This document shows, one piece after another, positions 46,385 to 59,036 of a stretch of DNA of 64,000 nucleotides. This DNA comes from Hirsutella rhossiliensis (lineage: Eukaryota; Ascomycota; Sordariomycetes; Hypocreales; Ophiocordycipitaceae): positions 434,001-498,000 of the forward strand of contig NW_025408678.1 of the NCBI RefSeq assembly GCF_020360975.1. Reading direction: 5' to 3'. A program made the position numbers and the translations under genes. Below the pieces are notes generated by a model that was not told where the DNA came from, did no database searches, and saw only the letters and a program-made list of their open reading frames with translations. Position 1 is the first letter of the stretch. Each line of letters opens with the position of its first letter.

Positions 46385-49300
46385 TATCTACTTATACCTT
46401 ATCGCTTACTTTAAACCTCTTTACTAAGGCTCTCCTTTAGTTTACTATCTCTTTTTATCTTACCTACGCCGCGATAATAGCGGTTTATAGGAAGTCGGTT
46501 ACCTCTCTTATCTTTTAAGCGAGCTCCCTTACCCCCCTTACTTCTAGCGCTAGCGGCCCCTCCTCCCTTACTATTTAGACCGGCTAGATATTATATCTAT
46601 ATATCGCGAAGAATAAGCTTACGCTTATTATTAACGCTACGCGGTTATTTAATACGGCTTATATATATAGTAGCTATACTCCTTAGTCGTCCTAGCTATA
46701 GTAAATATATACTTAAAGGTATACTTATACTTCTTAGTTTATACGCTTAGTTAACTTATTTATTTATAAGTAGTATACTAAACTTAACTTCTTTTTAAAT
46801 CCTATTTATTTATAGAACTCCTTTTAAAAGCTTCCTATTTAGTTCGTCCTTCTATCTAATATAATCGATCTTAGTATCCTATAAAAGTAAAAGTAAGCTT
46901 AAAGGAACCTTATTATATATATTACTACCCTTATTATTAGTATTACTTTAAGCGTTACTACTTTTATTAGCCGGTCTATAATTACTTAAAGGTACTTCGC
47001 GCCTTTTATCTTAGTTAGTAGTAGTTCGACTATAAAGTCTATTAATAAGTATATAAATAGTTAGGACGGCGGTAGTAAGGGCTTTAAGAGTCCCTTTTAA
47101 AGTTACCTCTATATATACCCCCTCTTATATAGTCTATAGTTCGCGATAAGCCGCCTTACTATCGCTACTAGCTAGGCTAGAAGAATTCTTAGGCTAGTAT
47201 TACTAGGGTCCCCTCTCTCCCTAAGTATCCTACTACTATTAAGTTATATATCCGTTAGGCTATTTATACTTAAAGTATATCTTATTCCTTAGCCCCCTCT
47301 CCTTCGTTATACTTTAGTTTCCTTAGTACTTATAGCCTCTCTTAAAAGTATAACTATCTCTTAACGTTAATTATATATTTACTTAGCTATACCTTTAATT
47401 ACTATTTTAGTACTAGCGATCTCTCCCTTTTATATATTACTTAAAATACCGCTTAGTATTCTTTATTTTTCCTTAACGCTTCTATCTATTTCTTCTATAG
47501 CTCTTAGTCGTTAAACACTAGTATAGGGTTAGCTTATTCCTAGGGTATATTTTAGCTTAAGTTTAGGTCGAGTTTTAGTTAGTTATCGCCTTTATTTACC
47601 TCCTTCTTAGGTCGTTTAATAGGCCCCCTCGCTCCGCTAATATACGCTATCGCGCCTACCCCTCCTTTACCTACCTATAGCGCTGCTACTACTGCCCTAT
47701 CTTAGGCTAAGCGTCCTAGTAAGTCGGCGTATCGGCCCCTAGTAGGGACTAGGCGGCCCCGCGGGTATATAGTCTCTAGAATTATCTAGACTACCCGCCC
47801 TATCTCCCTTTTATCTATTTCGCCTACTAGCCGATCCTACTCTTAGTAGGATAGCGCGTTAGGCATAGCCGCTAGCCTCCTTAGCCGGAACTTTAATATA
47901 AAGTTATAGGATATAAGCTCTATTACCTATTAGCTTTATCTTTCGTTTAACTTCTTCTTTATTATAAAGTACCTTAGGTTATTATAGTTAGTTAGTACTA
48001 TAAAGGTAGGTATATTCTAAAGTTCTACTTCCTAGAAGTCTAAGTACTATATAATTATAAGTATCTCCTTATTATAAATTAAGTAATTATACTTTACTAG
48101 GTTTAGTCTCTTTAAGAAGAATCTTACTAAGTATTATATACCGTCTAGCCCTACTTATATTAGCGCCCCCCCTATTATATATTTAAAATAGTCCGCTTTT
48201 AAGTATATTTCTCTTTCTAGGTTATAGAGTTATAGTACTAAGGCGTTATAAAAAGCGTTCTAGATAAACTTAAACGCTACTTAGTACTTATTTATTTACT
48301 TAAAGATCGCGCCCTTCTTATAAAAGCTATTTAAGTATACTAATGCCTCTATATAGAGTAGTATAAAGGCCTAGTAGTAGTTCGCGAAGCTAAGGAAGCT
48401 CTAGACTCCTCTTATATTCTAAGGTGCCCGCTATATCTATATTACTTAGATCTTCTCTAAGTTATATCGAACCTTACCCCCTACCTATATAATAAAGCCT
48501 AGGTACTTAACCTCCTTTATTATAAAGTTATACTTCCTTAGGTCTAATATTAAGCCCGCCTTTTATAGCTTTTAAAGTACCCTTACTACCTTCTCTTAGT
48601 AGTCTTAGAGAGACCTTAATAAGTAGATTAAGACGTTATCTATATATACTATAATAAACTTATATAGGTATTCCCTTAGTACCTTATTAATATATTATTA
48701 GAAGGTAGCTAGCGTCCCTATTAAGCTAAATAGGTATACTTACTACTTAAATAATCTAAACCTTATCTAAAAAGCTATCTTAAACTTATAGCCCTTTACT
48801 ATTTAGATCTTATAAAACGCTATTATAACGTCGAGCTTTATAAACTACTTTACCTTTATAAGTATCTATAGTATCTTTATAATTAAGGGTAGCGCGTACC
48901 TATCCCTCTTTATAATTACGTTTAAGGCTTAGTAGTTATAGTAAAATCGTAAGCGACTATCTAACTTTTAAGTAAAGAGTACTAGGGCCGCGGCTAAGGA
49001 GCTACTTAAGCGGATTAGGTTTACCTTTATTAGCTCGCTTAAGGTCTTCTTTAGTATTAAGAGTTCCTCCCTTAATATATTATAAAGGGGTCTCTATAAT
49101 AAGGGGGGCTTTACCTTATCTTTATCTAGTATTAGGTTAATCTTATAGTCTACTATTAGCCTATATAGGGGTATCTTTAAAGCCTTCTTTAATATAAAAA
49201 GGTCTAGGTATATATCTAGCGCTTACTTTAGGATATAGTCTACTAGGTCTACCGCTATCTTTAGCTAGAGTGCTCTCTCTACGTCCTTTATTATAATCGC

Positions 49301-51085
49301 TTAGATATCGACTATCCTTTACCTTCCTTTATTATCCCTTACCACCCTCTCCCTTTAATATTCCGCTATAAATACTACCGCGCTAACGATCTTTGCCCCT
49401 TAGATCTATTCTACCCTCCTTATTACTTCTAATCTTTATAGGCCTATTTAGATCTTAGCCTTACTATACTAAATCTAATCCCTTACTATATTGTATATTA
49501 CTTAGTTCTTCTTTATTTATAGCCTTCCTAGGAATACGTTATAGCTTAGCCTAGGGACTATATATATAATAGTTTACTTTATATAGCTATTAATATCTAT
49601 CTCGAATACTATAATTCCTTTCGTTTATAGGGCTAGAGTATCTTTTAAGAATAGCCTTAGTTATCTTCTCCTTTTATTACCGAGAGGTATCTATAGCTTT
49701 TTTACTACCTTCTCGCTTACTATAGTATAGTAATTATAGCTAGTATTTATAAGCGCGTTAAGTCCCTTCTTCTTATTAATACTTACTCTTAGCGTTACTA
49801 GGCCTAGCGTAAGATAGTCCCTTATTAACTTCTAAGCTTCTTACTATTTCTCTTTTACCCTTAGCGCCCGACTTTATACTAGGGTTCCCCCTTTTCTAAG
49901 TTATTATTATCCTCGGCGTCCCTCTCTTCCTTTATTACGCTTACCCTCTAAGGTTCCTATCTCTTCTTCTTATAATAGAGCGTAATATATCCTTTAACTC
50001 TATAGTTAAAGTATATCCGATTCTTTAGCTAGCTCTACCCCTCCTTTTATTTATTTAGGGCGTTAATACTAGTTATTAAGGTATCCCTATCTTTATCCTT
50101 CCTTTCCTAAGGGTATATATCTACTAGTCTCCTTTAGTTTAAGGGGGGTTATCTTATTTACTAGACCCTCTCTAGCTTAGCTACTATTTACGCTACCTAA
50201 TTAGTATAAGCGGCGAAGCTTAATATAAGGAGGTCGACTATAGCTAACGCCTCGCGGAGCTAGATTCCTAGAGCCCCTTTTAGAAAGACGATTTAAATAT
50301 CGTATAGCTAGGACCCGCTTCTAGCCTTAAAGAGTCTCTACTCGAACTTTAAGAGGAACGCTATAAACGTCTAACTTTCCCTTTATTTTATTATCTAGAT
50401 CGCCGCCGCCGCGCGTAACTAGATATCTATATTAAGGTAGATTAAGTTAAGGTACTTTAGGAATTCCTTTTAATCGTAGCCCCTCTCCGCCCTTATTCTA
50501 TAGTATATAGCGACCGTTTATTATAGCCTAGCGTCTAAGTAGTTATAGATAAGGTAGAAGATTTCCCTTAAGCTTAAGAAGAATTCTTTATTAATCTTAT
50601 ACTTCTCCTATATATATTATACTTATAGGGAATAGTACTATCGTTATCTATTAAATTTTCCTAGGCTTAAGAAAGGCTTCTTATAGCTATTCTTCCTTAC
50701 TACCTCCCCCTTAGTCGTAGGCGTCGCTACCCCCCCCGTCGCCCCTAAGGGCGGTATTAAACTACTTACTCCGCCCCTAGCCCCCTCCTATATACCTATC
50801 TATATCGGTTTATCTATCCTTTAATATATCCTTTTAATCTAGCCGATTAGTTCCTATATCTATAGTTAGCTCTATATTACCTAATACCTTATCTCTACCT
50901 CTCCTACTTATAGCGAGAGTATCGCTTACTTTATTATTAGCTAAGCGTCTAGCCCTCCTATTACTACTCCCTACTATCCTTAGGCCTATTCTCCCTCCTC
51001 TAAGTTATTAGGATATCTATATTATATCCTTTTAGTCCGATCTCTCTCTAGGCTTTATAGCCTTATTTAAAAGGAGCTTTAGATA
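46385..51085 (-). pseudogene. Element B gag-pol, 5' part (RIPped)
   Basis: Zinc knuckle remnant at about 49960-50020 with Cys/His changed to Tyr. RT catalytic motif at 48623-48646 reads YIDNVLIY, and the downstream YLGF block is near 48497-48510. RNase H (VLTNYNNLRYF-like) lies at about 47950-48010. The integrase core with SDRD-like and TDGQTER-like remnants is at about 46700-46950. The integrase C-terminal frame runs into the H insertion at 46384 and resumes at 40798. All broken by TAA/TAG. Confidence 0.7.
51075..51085 (-). other. Predicted self-primer binding site of element B
   Basis: Sense strand reads TATCTAAAGCT, directly abutting the 5' LTR (51086-51342). The 3' LTR carries the exact 11-nt complementary partner (39622-39632); the 5' LTR partner has one mismatch (TTTCTAAAGCT). 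Confidence 0.55.
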
Positions 51086-54000
51086 TATTAGGGGCCGGCG
51101 TATACTTAGTATAGTAGTATAGGGCCGAATAATTATTTTTCTAAAGCTAAGGAGAAAGGAGGAAAACTCTATCTTAGTCGCGACGGTTATCTATCTTCCT
51201 TAGTCCTTAGCTTAACCTATATTTAGGTGCTATTCGGCCTAGGTTTAGGTCGAGCTCTACCTATATATAGGTCTACTTTAGCCTAACCTTAGTACGGTCG
51301 CTATAGTATAACCTTAGCCTTTTATAAGCGTAGCCTATAGTAGCGACTTAGTTAAGAAACTATAATCTTTATATAATACTTTAAAAGATATAAATAATAA
51401 TAATAGCGTAATCTAAACTATTTTAAAACCCTACTAAGACCTCTTACTAATATATATACTAATAATACTAATATAAGTACTAATAAGGGATACCTTAATA
51501 ACCTTAACCTTAGCTTTCCTTTATATAGTAGCTTATAAAGAACGCTTACCTCCTATTAATAAATAAGAAAGTAAGTAATAAGATAGTTATAATAAGATAT
51601 CCTTTAACTCTAAAAACTCTAACTTTAAATTTTATAACCTTATAATCTATAAGTATACTATATCTAGAAACGCTAGCTATTAAGAGGGATTATCTAATAT
51701 TATTACTAGCGATATAAAAAATATTAAGGTAGATATTAATAAGATTATTAATAGATATAGAGATATACTCGCTAAAAGCTAAGATAACCTTATAGGAAGA
51801 CTCTATTAATTATAACTCTTACTTATTAGTAAATTTAATAGTAAAAATATAACTAAATTCCTTAAGAAGTTTAAATAAGATATACGCGTTAACTATATTT
51901 ATAATAAGGATAAAATAAACTAGCTTAAAGTCTATATCTCTTTTATATAAGCCTTTACTATTAAAATTCTTATAAATAGACTTACTTAAAAAAAAGTAAA
52001 AAAGAGACTCCTTTAATACTACTATATATATAATATTAAATAACTAGAAACTACTAATAACCGCTTAGACTATTATAATACTAAAAAGTCTAAGACTATT
52101 ATAAAAGTTATAGAATAGCTTAGTCTTTACTTATACTTATAGCGTAAGGTATAACTTAATAGCTAGGAAGAATCTATAGTTTAGTTATACTTTATCTACT
52201 ATATAATACTAAAGGAACTTATTATTAATATTATAAAGAGAAATAGAAAGATATTTAAAGTTATCTTAAAACTCCTATATAAAAGCCTTATCTATATAAT
52301 TAATAACTACTTAGTACCTTACTAAGACGTTAAGCGATAAGATATAGTATCTAAAGTCTATAATTAAAAGCTTAAGAACTTAAAGAAAGACTAGCTTTTT
52401 AAGGAAATTAATAAAGTAATAAAGGAAGCTAAATCTAATAAGGGCAAAGAAAAACTTTTTAAAGAGTTAAAGAAAATAGATAAGAAACTTAGATAGCTTA
52501 TAAAGAAGATCTTAAACCTAATAAAAGCCTTTAAAGATATAAAGATTAACCTTACTTACTAGTAAGAGTAGATATTTAACTAGCTTAATAAGGAATAAAA
52601 ACATATTAATAGTAAAGGCTACTTTTTAAGTTATAGATAAGAAGGTAGTATAAATACTATTAGATTTTACTACCTATTTAATTAATATATATAGTTTAGG
52701 TTAATACTTTTAACCGGCCTAAGAGATACTTTTATTATAATAAAGAAGGATATTACCTTAATAAGTATAAGGTATACTCTTAGGACTATAAGATCGGATT
52801 TATAATATATAGAGTAGTAAATAAGACTCTTTACCTTAAAAGAAAAGATAATAAAAGCGTAATTCCCTTAATACTTACTAATAAGTTTTCTTAAATAAGT
52901 ATATATATTTAAAGGCTTATTATATACTAGGTAGATATATAGCTAGACTCCTTTATATTACTACTTATAAAATAGGTTAAAGCTATAGTTATATTATCTT
53001 ACTTAAATTAAGCTACTAGTAAAAGAGAATCTAGTTTCTTAGACTAGTTTTAGAGATATAGAAGCCTATATAAATAGAAGCTAAGGAATCTAAAAGTAAG
53101 TAATATAAGAAAAGAAGTAAGAAGGATATTAGTTATTATAATTATAAATAATATATAATAAAGCGATATATATAATTAGATAATCTATATAACTATAATA
53201 AGGATTAATACTTATAAGGGGAAAAGATAAAGAGTTAAAGAGAATATAAAGGAAATTAAGATAATAAGAATAGTAAAAACTAGCTTAAAGATTATCCTTA
53301 TATACTATAGATATAAAGTAGATCTATATAAGAAGTTTAATAGACTTATAAATAAAATTATTAGAGAAATTATATATAAAAGAATCCTAATCCCTTTAAA
53401 TTACTTAATTAACTTTATTCCTTAACTAAGCGAGAGACTTAGTATAAGATATATAGATCTAGCTTAAGGTATAGAAAACACTAAAATCTAGACCTTAGAG
53501 AAAGTAGAGAGTAATATAAGACCTTATAAAGCTATAATAATAGTTATAAAAGTAGCTAAAGATAATATAGAAAGTAGTTTACTCCTCCTTAAATATCTAT
53601 AAGGAAAACTTATAGTAGCTTTAATATAAGTTAAAAAATAAGATATAAAATACTAGGTTAAACTAATTAAGCTTACTTACCTTACTTATAAAGAATTAAA
53701 TTATAAGTGCCTTAAAGTTTAATAAGTATAAAAGGAAGTTAGGTTTATAATTAATATAATTAGTTTAATATAACTAGCCTAAAGACTATTTAATTAATAA
53801 ACTCTAAAAGTAATAAAACTAAGGAAAGATAAAGTTATTATATAAGAAGTAGTACTCTTAATAAGATACTAAGAGATAACTTTAAAGGACCTTATAGCGA
53901 TTCTTATAATATATATAAATATAGTTCTTATACCCTTCTACTTACTTAAATATATATAAGACCTACCCTATATTTAAGTATAGCTTAGCAACTAAAAAGC

Positions 54001-54695
54001 TAAAGTTTTAAGCGCCTTAATTAATACTAAGTTTAAAGGAAACCTTATTATTAAAATATATATAAATATATATAAGCTTAAAATCCTATTAATAAGAGTA
54101 TTAACGATAGCGTATACTAGGTCCCTTTTAGATATAGTTAGGGAGGTAGAGACTAATCTCTATCTAGGTATAGCTTAGATACTAATCTATCTTTATATTA
54201 TACTAGATAAAGTCTTAGTCCCTTTTATCCTAGGTAAACTATTTATTAGAGCCGCGTATATATTATTTAATTATTCCTTAAAGAACGGCGATATATAGGT
54301 TAAATATTAAATCGGTACTATCTAGGTAGCTATACTAGCGGTAGGAGCTATTAAATAAGAGCTTTTAAATAAGGTCGATATAATAAAATCCTTTTAAACT
54401 ATAACCTTAATAGTTAATAAAGATATATATAAAAGACTAAAGCTTAAGAAGACTATATAGGAAATAGCTACCTAGCTCTTAAGAATTCTTTTTTAGGCTT
54501 TAGTAATAAAAGTTAAAGAAGATAACCTAAGAGCTACTTAATAATTATAAAGAAAACCCTTTATAGATACCTTAATAGCTAAGATTCTCTTACTAAGAGG
54601 TAAGATCCTTAGTTATAAAAGGGGCGCTAACTAAGTCCTTAACCTAGCCTATACTAGTATAAATAAGCCTTTAGTAGTATTAGTATAATAGTGAT

Positions 54696-55260
54696 TCTTA
54701 AGGTATATAACTAAAAGCGGAATTTTAGGAAATTAAGGAATTACGTAAGCCTACGTAATAAAGAGGAAGAAGGAGTATAAGGTAGGATTTATAATAGAAT
54801 TTATTAGTAATATATTAGTATATAGAAGAGGTGTTAAAGTTAATAATTCTCTATCTTTCTACTAGCGGACATACTGTCTTATATAGATAATTATAGCTAA
54901 ATAAAAGAACCTTTTAGGACTAGATTTAAGCTGCCGTATAGCCTTAAGACTAAGAAATTTAGTAATACCTCGAGTATATTAGGAAGTGTCTTAGTTCTAC
55001 TAATATTCGTGTTCAAAGGAGGTTAGTCGTGCTAGTATTCTTAAGAGGTCTTAGCTAGTATTCTAAGCTAGCTCTATTTCTTCGATTCCCGATTATACGA
55101 TAACCGGCAACCTATTTAATATATAATAATATATAAAATAACGGGCGATTCTTACTCTATAATATAGAATTTTATCTATAATTAATATACTACTTATTAG
55201 CTTATATAATCGGGAGAGTATATTATAGCTGCTTTATTTATAGTAGGAACACTATTTCTT
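54696..55260 (+). mobile_element. Short non-autonomous element C, copy C2 (565 bp)
   Basis: Insertion in A4, with A2 (about 11140-11160) giving the empty site. Flanks atagtgat (54688-54695) and atagtaat (55261-55268); the first five bases match exactly. It is the reverse complement of C1 (1192-1768) with RIP differences. No coding capacity. Confidence 0.65.
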
Positions 55261-56348
55261 ATAGTAATTAATTATAAACGAAGGAAATAAGGCGATTCTA
55301 GCTATTAGATCTAAAATAGTAAAAGAGATTATTAAAGTTATAGTTATAAAGGCTATAGGAAAATTTAAGAAATATATTATTAAAGCTAGAAAGAAGTCTA
55401 GAAAGATCTAAAAGGTTAAAGTTAAGATAAAGAGGAAACGACCTATTAGATTATATAATCTAAGGGTTAATACTCTCTTTAAAAGAAAAGTAAATAAGAT
55501 TAACCTTATTAACGATACTTTATTAAACGGCTTAAAGGGACCTTAACTAAAAAAAGACTAAATAAAATACTATTAAAGATAAGATATAGCTTAGACCCTA
55601 CCTAGAATACTTAATAGGAAAACTCTTAAGTATATAAAAAGGAAAGCGGCTAATATAAGAGAGATATAAAGTAATTTATAAATAATTTAAGGGCTTTTTT
55701 ATAAAGGCAGAAATCTAAATCTTTAATAGTATTTTATTTAATAAGGAAGTAGTATTATCCTAGGATTTTATAAAAAAAGGTAAAGTCGACCTAGCTATAG
55801 CCCCCTTATACGTTATTAGGATAATAGAATATAAGGCATAGTAAGTAGCCTTAATTCCGATCTTAAAAGTAATAAAGTAAAAAGTTATCGATCTCCTTAA
55901 AATTAAACTAGAGATAGGAGTCCTTAAAGAAGGGTATAGGCCTTATAAGAACCCCTTTTTCTTAGTAGTAAAGAAAGATAAAGGACTACGCTTAATTAAT
56001 TCCGCTATATATATAAATATTATTATAATAAGAGATATAAACCTACCGCCGAATATAAATAAGTTTAGCGACTACTTCTTAATATATAAGATCCTTTTCC
56101 TCTTAGACCTTTTTTTAGGATATAATTAAATCCCTCTTAATATTAAAAGCTATAACTTAACGATATTTACGATACCTATTAGCTTTTTATATATATATAT
56201 ACTCCCTTAAAGGGCTATAAACTTAGTCGGCTAATTTATAAGGATAATATAAAGAATTATATAAGACCTTATACTAAATATCTATAGGAATTTCCTCGAT
56301 AATATAGGTATTAAGGGGCCCGATATAATATATAATAATAAAGAGGTA

Positions 56349-57854
56349 GTTCTCGCGAAGAGAGATACGAGAAGTGCATGAAAATGCACGAAGGTGAAAT
56401 TGGAAGTAAGGGGTCGGACAGGCAAGGCAGAGGGATTTGATTCTTGCGGGGGCAGCAATAAAGGTAGGGGAGTGATTGTTATATTTCCTTGATTGTCCTT
56501 CTTTCCTCTATCCAACGCCCCTCTTTATACCCGTCTAGCATCTTAATTGACAAAGAAGATCCTGCTTAAAGAAGCCACTAATGTCCTTTTAACTACCGAG
56601 CTTTTGCCGGTTTTTCCTTCCTTTCTAGCCGTTGCCGCACATCCGTCTTATCTCTCGCCACCTCCATAGGAAGCCATCGCCACTTCTGCTTCCCCTCATG
56701 CCCCCACCCTCCTTTCTGCACCTCTTTTAGCTCCTTCTTCCTTCTTCTACACCGGGTGTTTTTCAGCTTCCTTGGTCCTCGTGCAAGGGATATCTCCGAA
56801 ACCTCTAAGGATAAGTCCCTAAAAAGGGGGCCTTTAAGAAGAATAAGTCCTAATTAAGCTAGGGGCCCTCCTTTAGGACAAGTCCTAATTCCTCTCTTCG
56901 GCTGCAGACGTCTCCTTCCTCCTGCGTGCTATTAGCTCCTCTCGTAGACTCTTAAGGCGGGCTTCTAAGGATAGCTTCTCTTGAACGTCTTCTAGCCTAA
57001 TTTGCTGTAAAAAGATAGCTAGCTTCTACTTCGGTAGGGGCTTCGTAAGACCGTCGGCTTTTATCGATGCCGTTAGAACCTAACGGACGGAAATAAGTCC
57101 CCTTTAGACCTCTTAGCGTAACTAATGCTAGTAGATATCGATATGCCGTAGCCGGGTCGATAACTTGCTGTTTTCCGTAAGAATTCGTATAGTTTGCGTG
57201 TTATCGCATTCTATAGCTAACGGGGACGGAATTTATAGTCGTAACGATATTAGTAGCCGGCTAAGGAAAATCGCTTCTTTTAACGCTTCTAAAAGAGCTA
57301 GTAGCTCTGCCTCCGTACTTAATATAGTAACGGTAGCTTGTTTCGAAGCTCTCTAAGCAATAGTTCCTCTAAAAAGGGATATTATATACCCCTGTGAGCT
57401 CTTTCTGTCTAAGGAATTGTCCGTAAAGGACGAATCGCTCGAATAGAGGAAGATTTCGGCAGCTAATTTCTTCCTTTCCTGCCCTCCTAGGCGCAGACCA
57501 TATAATCTCGTAGAATAGAGATAAAGGATTGCTCTATCTGCCGCTTCTTAATGCCTAGGGCTAGGATTCTAGTTGTGCCTAGCTAGCCGGGAGACCGTAA
57601 AAGAGATATCCGGTCTAGTAGAAATAGCTAAAAAAAGCAGGGAGCCCACCTTCTATTAATATTAGTGTTTCTACTCCCCGCTTAAAAGGACGGATTAGGC
57701 AAAAGCTCTTCGTCTAATATAGGCGTAGAGGGAAGCTTCTTATCGAGGGAATTAGGGAGGAATTTATAAGCGACCTTATCGATATAGGCGTCTTAGGTAA
57801 GCTAGATTGTCCGTTAGGACCTATTCCTAAGGATTTATATCCCTAGGAACCACT
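56349..57854 (-). pseudogene. Ty1/Copia pol C-terminus and 3' end, copy G1
   Basis: Minus-strand reading gives the Copia RT/RNase H tail: a TRPDI-like block at about 57598-57627, SSFTDNS...KSSQGYI at about 57378-57452, KQATVTILSTEAELLAL at 57291-57365, and HIDI plus ADGLTKPL-like blocks near 57060-57150. A purine-rich stretch and probable LTR follow down to 56349, where the sequence joins A4. Only a few frame breaks and much less CpA loss than in G2. The 5' part is missing: element F interrupts at 57855. LTR boundaries were not resolved. Confidence 0.75.
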
Positions 57855-58321
57855 TGTGACGACCGGTGATATTCCCAAGGGATAAACCTGTCGTGGGGTT
57901 TATGTTGGCAGATACAACAGGGCGTGGTCTGAGCAATGATAAGTATGTCACGTTGGTGATGAGTCGGAGGTCGTAGACCGTAGACTGTAACCAGGTAATC
58001 AAGTGATCGGAATCAGAGATGAGATCGTGATAGGGATCGTAATGATTGTGTTGAAAGCCAAAGAGCTATCTATCTAAAGGAGTGAAATGGGGCAGCTATA
58101 TATACCCAACTGCCCGTCTCTGATCGCGAGGTGCTGGAGGTGATCACAGAGGTGATCACCTTGATCGATGAACGATCCGTCGAGCACCGCTCGCTTGATC
58201 GTAAGGCGATCCACCGATCACCTTCGCATGGTCACGTGATCCTTCAGCGGTTAGTCATCCCTGGCCCGTGTCGCGGCCATCCGTTGGTCGGGTCGTAACA
58301 TCCGTTGGTCGGGTCGTAACA
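57855..58321 (-). repeat. 3' LTR of element F
   Basis: Begins TGTGACGACC and ends GGTCGTAACA (near-perfect inverted ends). About 467 bp. The last 42 bp contain a 21-bp unit twice in tandem (TCCGTTGGTC... at 58280-58300 and 58301-58321), so the end could be at 58300 or 58321. A TATATATACCC stretch near 58100 may hold the promoter. Confidence 0.75.
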
Positions 58322-58542
58322 TCAGGTCTCCTCCCTTGGTCTTGCCCTCAAGACCTGCTTTAGCCGCCGTGTCGCATATCCTGGTCATTTCCTGCGTGAG
58401 TGTGTGCCGTTCCTTTCTTCTTCCTTCATCATGGTCCGTCATGCCGTCTGACCGTGTTTCCAAGAAAAGGGCCAAGGCCTCGTCGTCCATCCGTTGTGGT
58501 GTCCTGCTTTCCACGATCCTTTCGAATCCCGACATTCTTACG

Positions 58543-59036
58543 ATGCCTTCTTGCTCGGCTTGCGAGCGTCGCGGACTCCGGGAATGCCAGGTGTCGTCTT
58601 CGGATTCTGATCGCTGTGTCGAATGCGTGCGCCTTCACCTTCCCCGCTGCGACGTCCAAGGGTATCGCCGGCACAGCTTCGAAATATTGCAATCAACACA
58701 TCAAGCTCGAACGCGAGCTTGAGGAGGCCGAGGAAAAGGTTCTGCGCCTTCGAAAACAAAAGAAATTATGGTTTGAAAAGATGATGCGGGCGGTCTCCCG
58801 TGGGATCGATAACGTTGAGGAGCTGGAACGTGTCGAGAAAGAAGAGGCGGAGAAGGAGCGGCAACGAGTGGAGGAGGCGCGGCCGCCTTCCCTCACGACG
58901 ATCGGTTACCCTCGGACTTCGTCGAGGATTGGGATTCTTGTACTCCCAGGTGTCGTTGTCTCCTTCTGTCTTAGCCCAATTTGGGTTGCTCGGGGATTCG
59001 TCGGCGCCGGAAAATCCCATTTCGTCAGGAGGTTGA
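58543..59036 (+). pseudogene. Antisense gene in element F: Cys-cluster plus coiled-coil protein
   Basis: Plus-strand frame, opposite to pol, between the chromodomain stop and the 3' LTR. From ATG 58543: a six-Cys cluster with spacing CX2CX7CX9CX2CX7C in residues 4-38, similar to but not identical with Zn(II)2Cys6 fungal clusters. After a frameshift at about 58660-58700, a long charged coiled coil follows (KLERELEEAEEKVLRLRKQK ... VEELERVEKEEAEKERQRVE, 58705-58880). Another shift near 58900-58960 leads to a C-terminal SLSPSVLAQFGLL segment ending at 59036. I recall uncharacterised fungal proteins with this Cys-cluster, coiled-coil and SPxxW-type layout, but could not check. Function unknown. 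Confidence 0.5.

Larger units (their letters stand above)
39570..51342 (-). mobile_element. Chromodomain Ty3/Gypsy element B (RIPped), inserted in A4 and split by H
   Basis: LTRs of 257 bp each at 39570-39826 (3') and 51086-51342 (5'). Ends are TA...TA after RIP. GCGAC duplication at 39565-39569 and 51343-51347; A2 shows the uninterrupted target. Net length without H is about 6.2 kb. The polypurine tract is next to the 3' LTR (39828-39850, pyrimidines on the plus strand). The primer-binding region directly abuts the 5' LTR (51075-51085) and is complementary to the LTR itself. Element H with its own duplication lies inside the integrase C-terminal part. Internal order on the minus strand is gag, RT, RNase H, integrase, chromodomain. 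Confidence 0.8.
38896..56348 (+). mobile_element. Ty3/Gypsy family A, copy A4 (RIPped, split by B, C2 and G1)
   Basis: LTR-A at 38896-39267, leader to 39569, then an interruption by element B. It resumes at 51348 with exactly the sequence that follows in A2 (compare 7801-7830), continues through gag and protease, and is interrupted again by C2 at 54696-55260. The RT region stops at 56348, corresponding to A2 position about 12250. The rest of pol and the 3' LTR are missing from the window, probably displaced beyond the G1/F insertions. Most Gln codons and many Cys/His codons are mutated. Confidence 0.75.

Noticed and set aside
56282..56515. 77-codon minus frame across the A4/G1 junction
   Set aside because: It crosses an insertion boundary and lies in the Copia 3' end; chance frame.
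57165..57356. 63-codon plus frame
   Set aside because: Shadow of the Copia RNase H (KQATVTILSTEAEL) on the minus strand.
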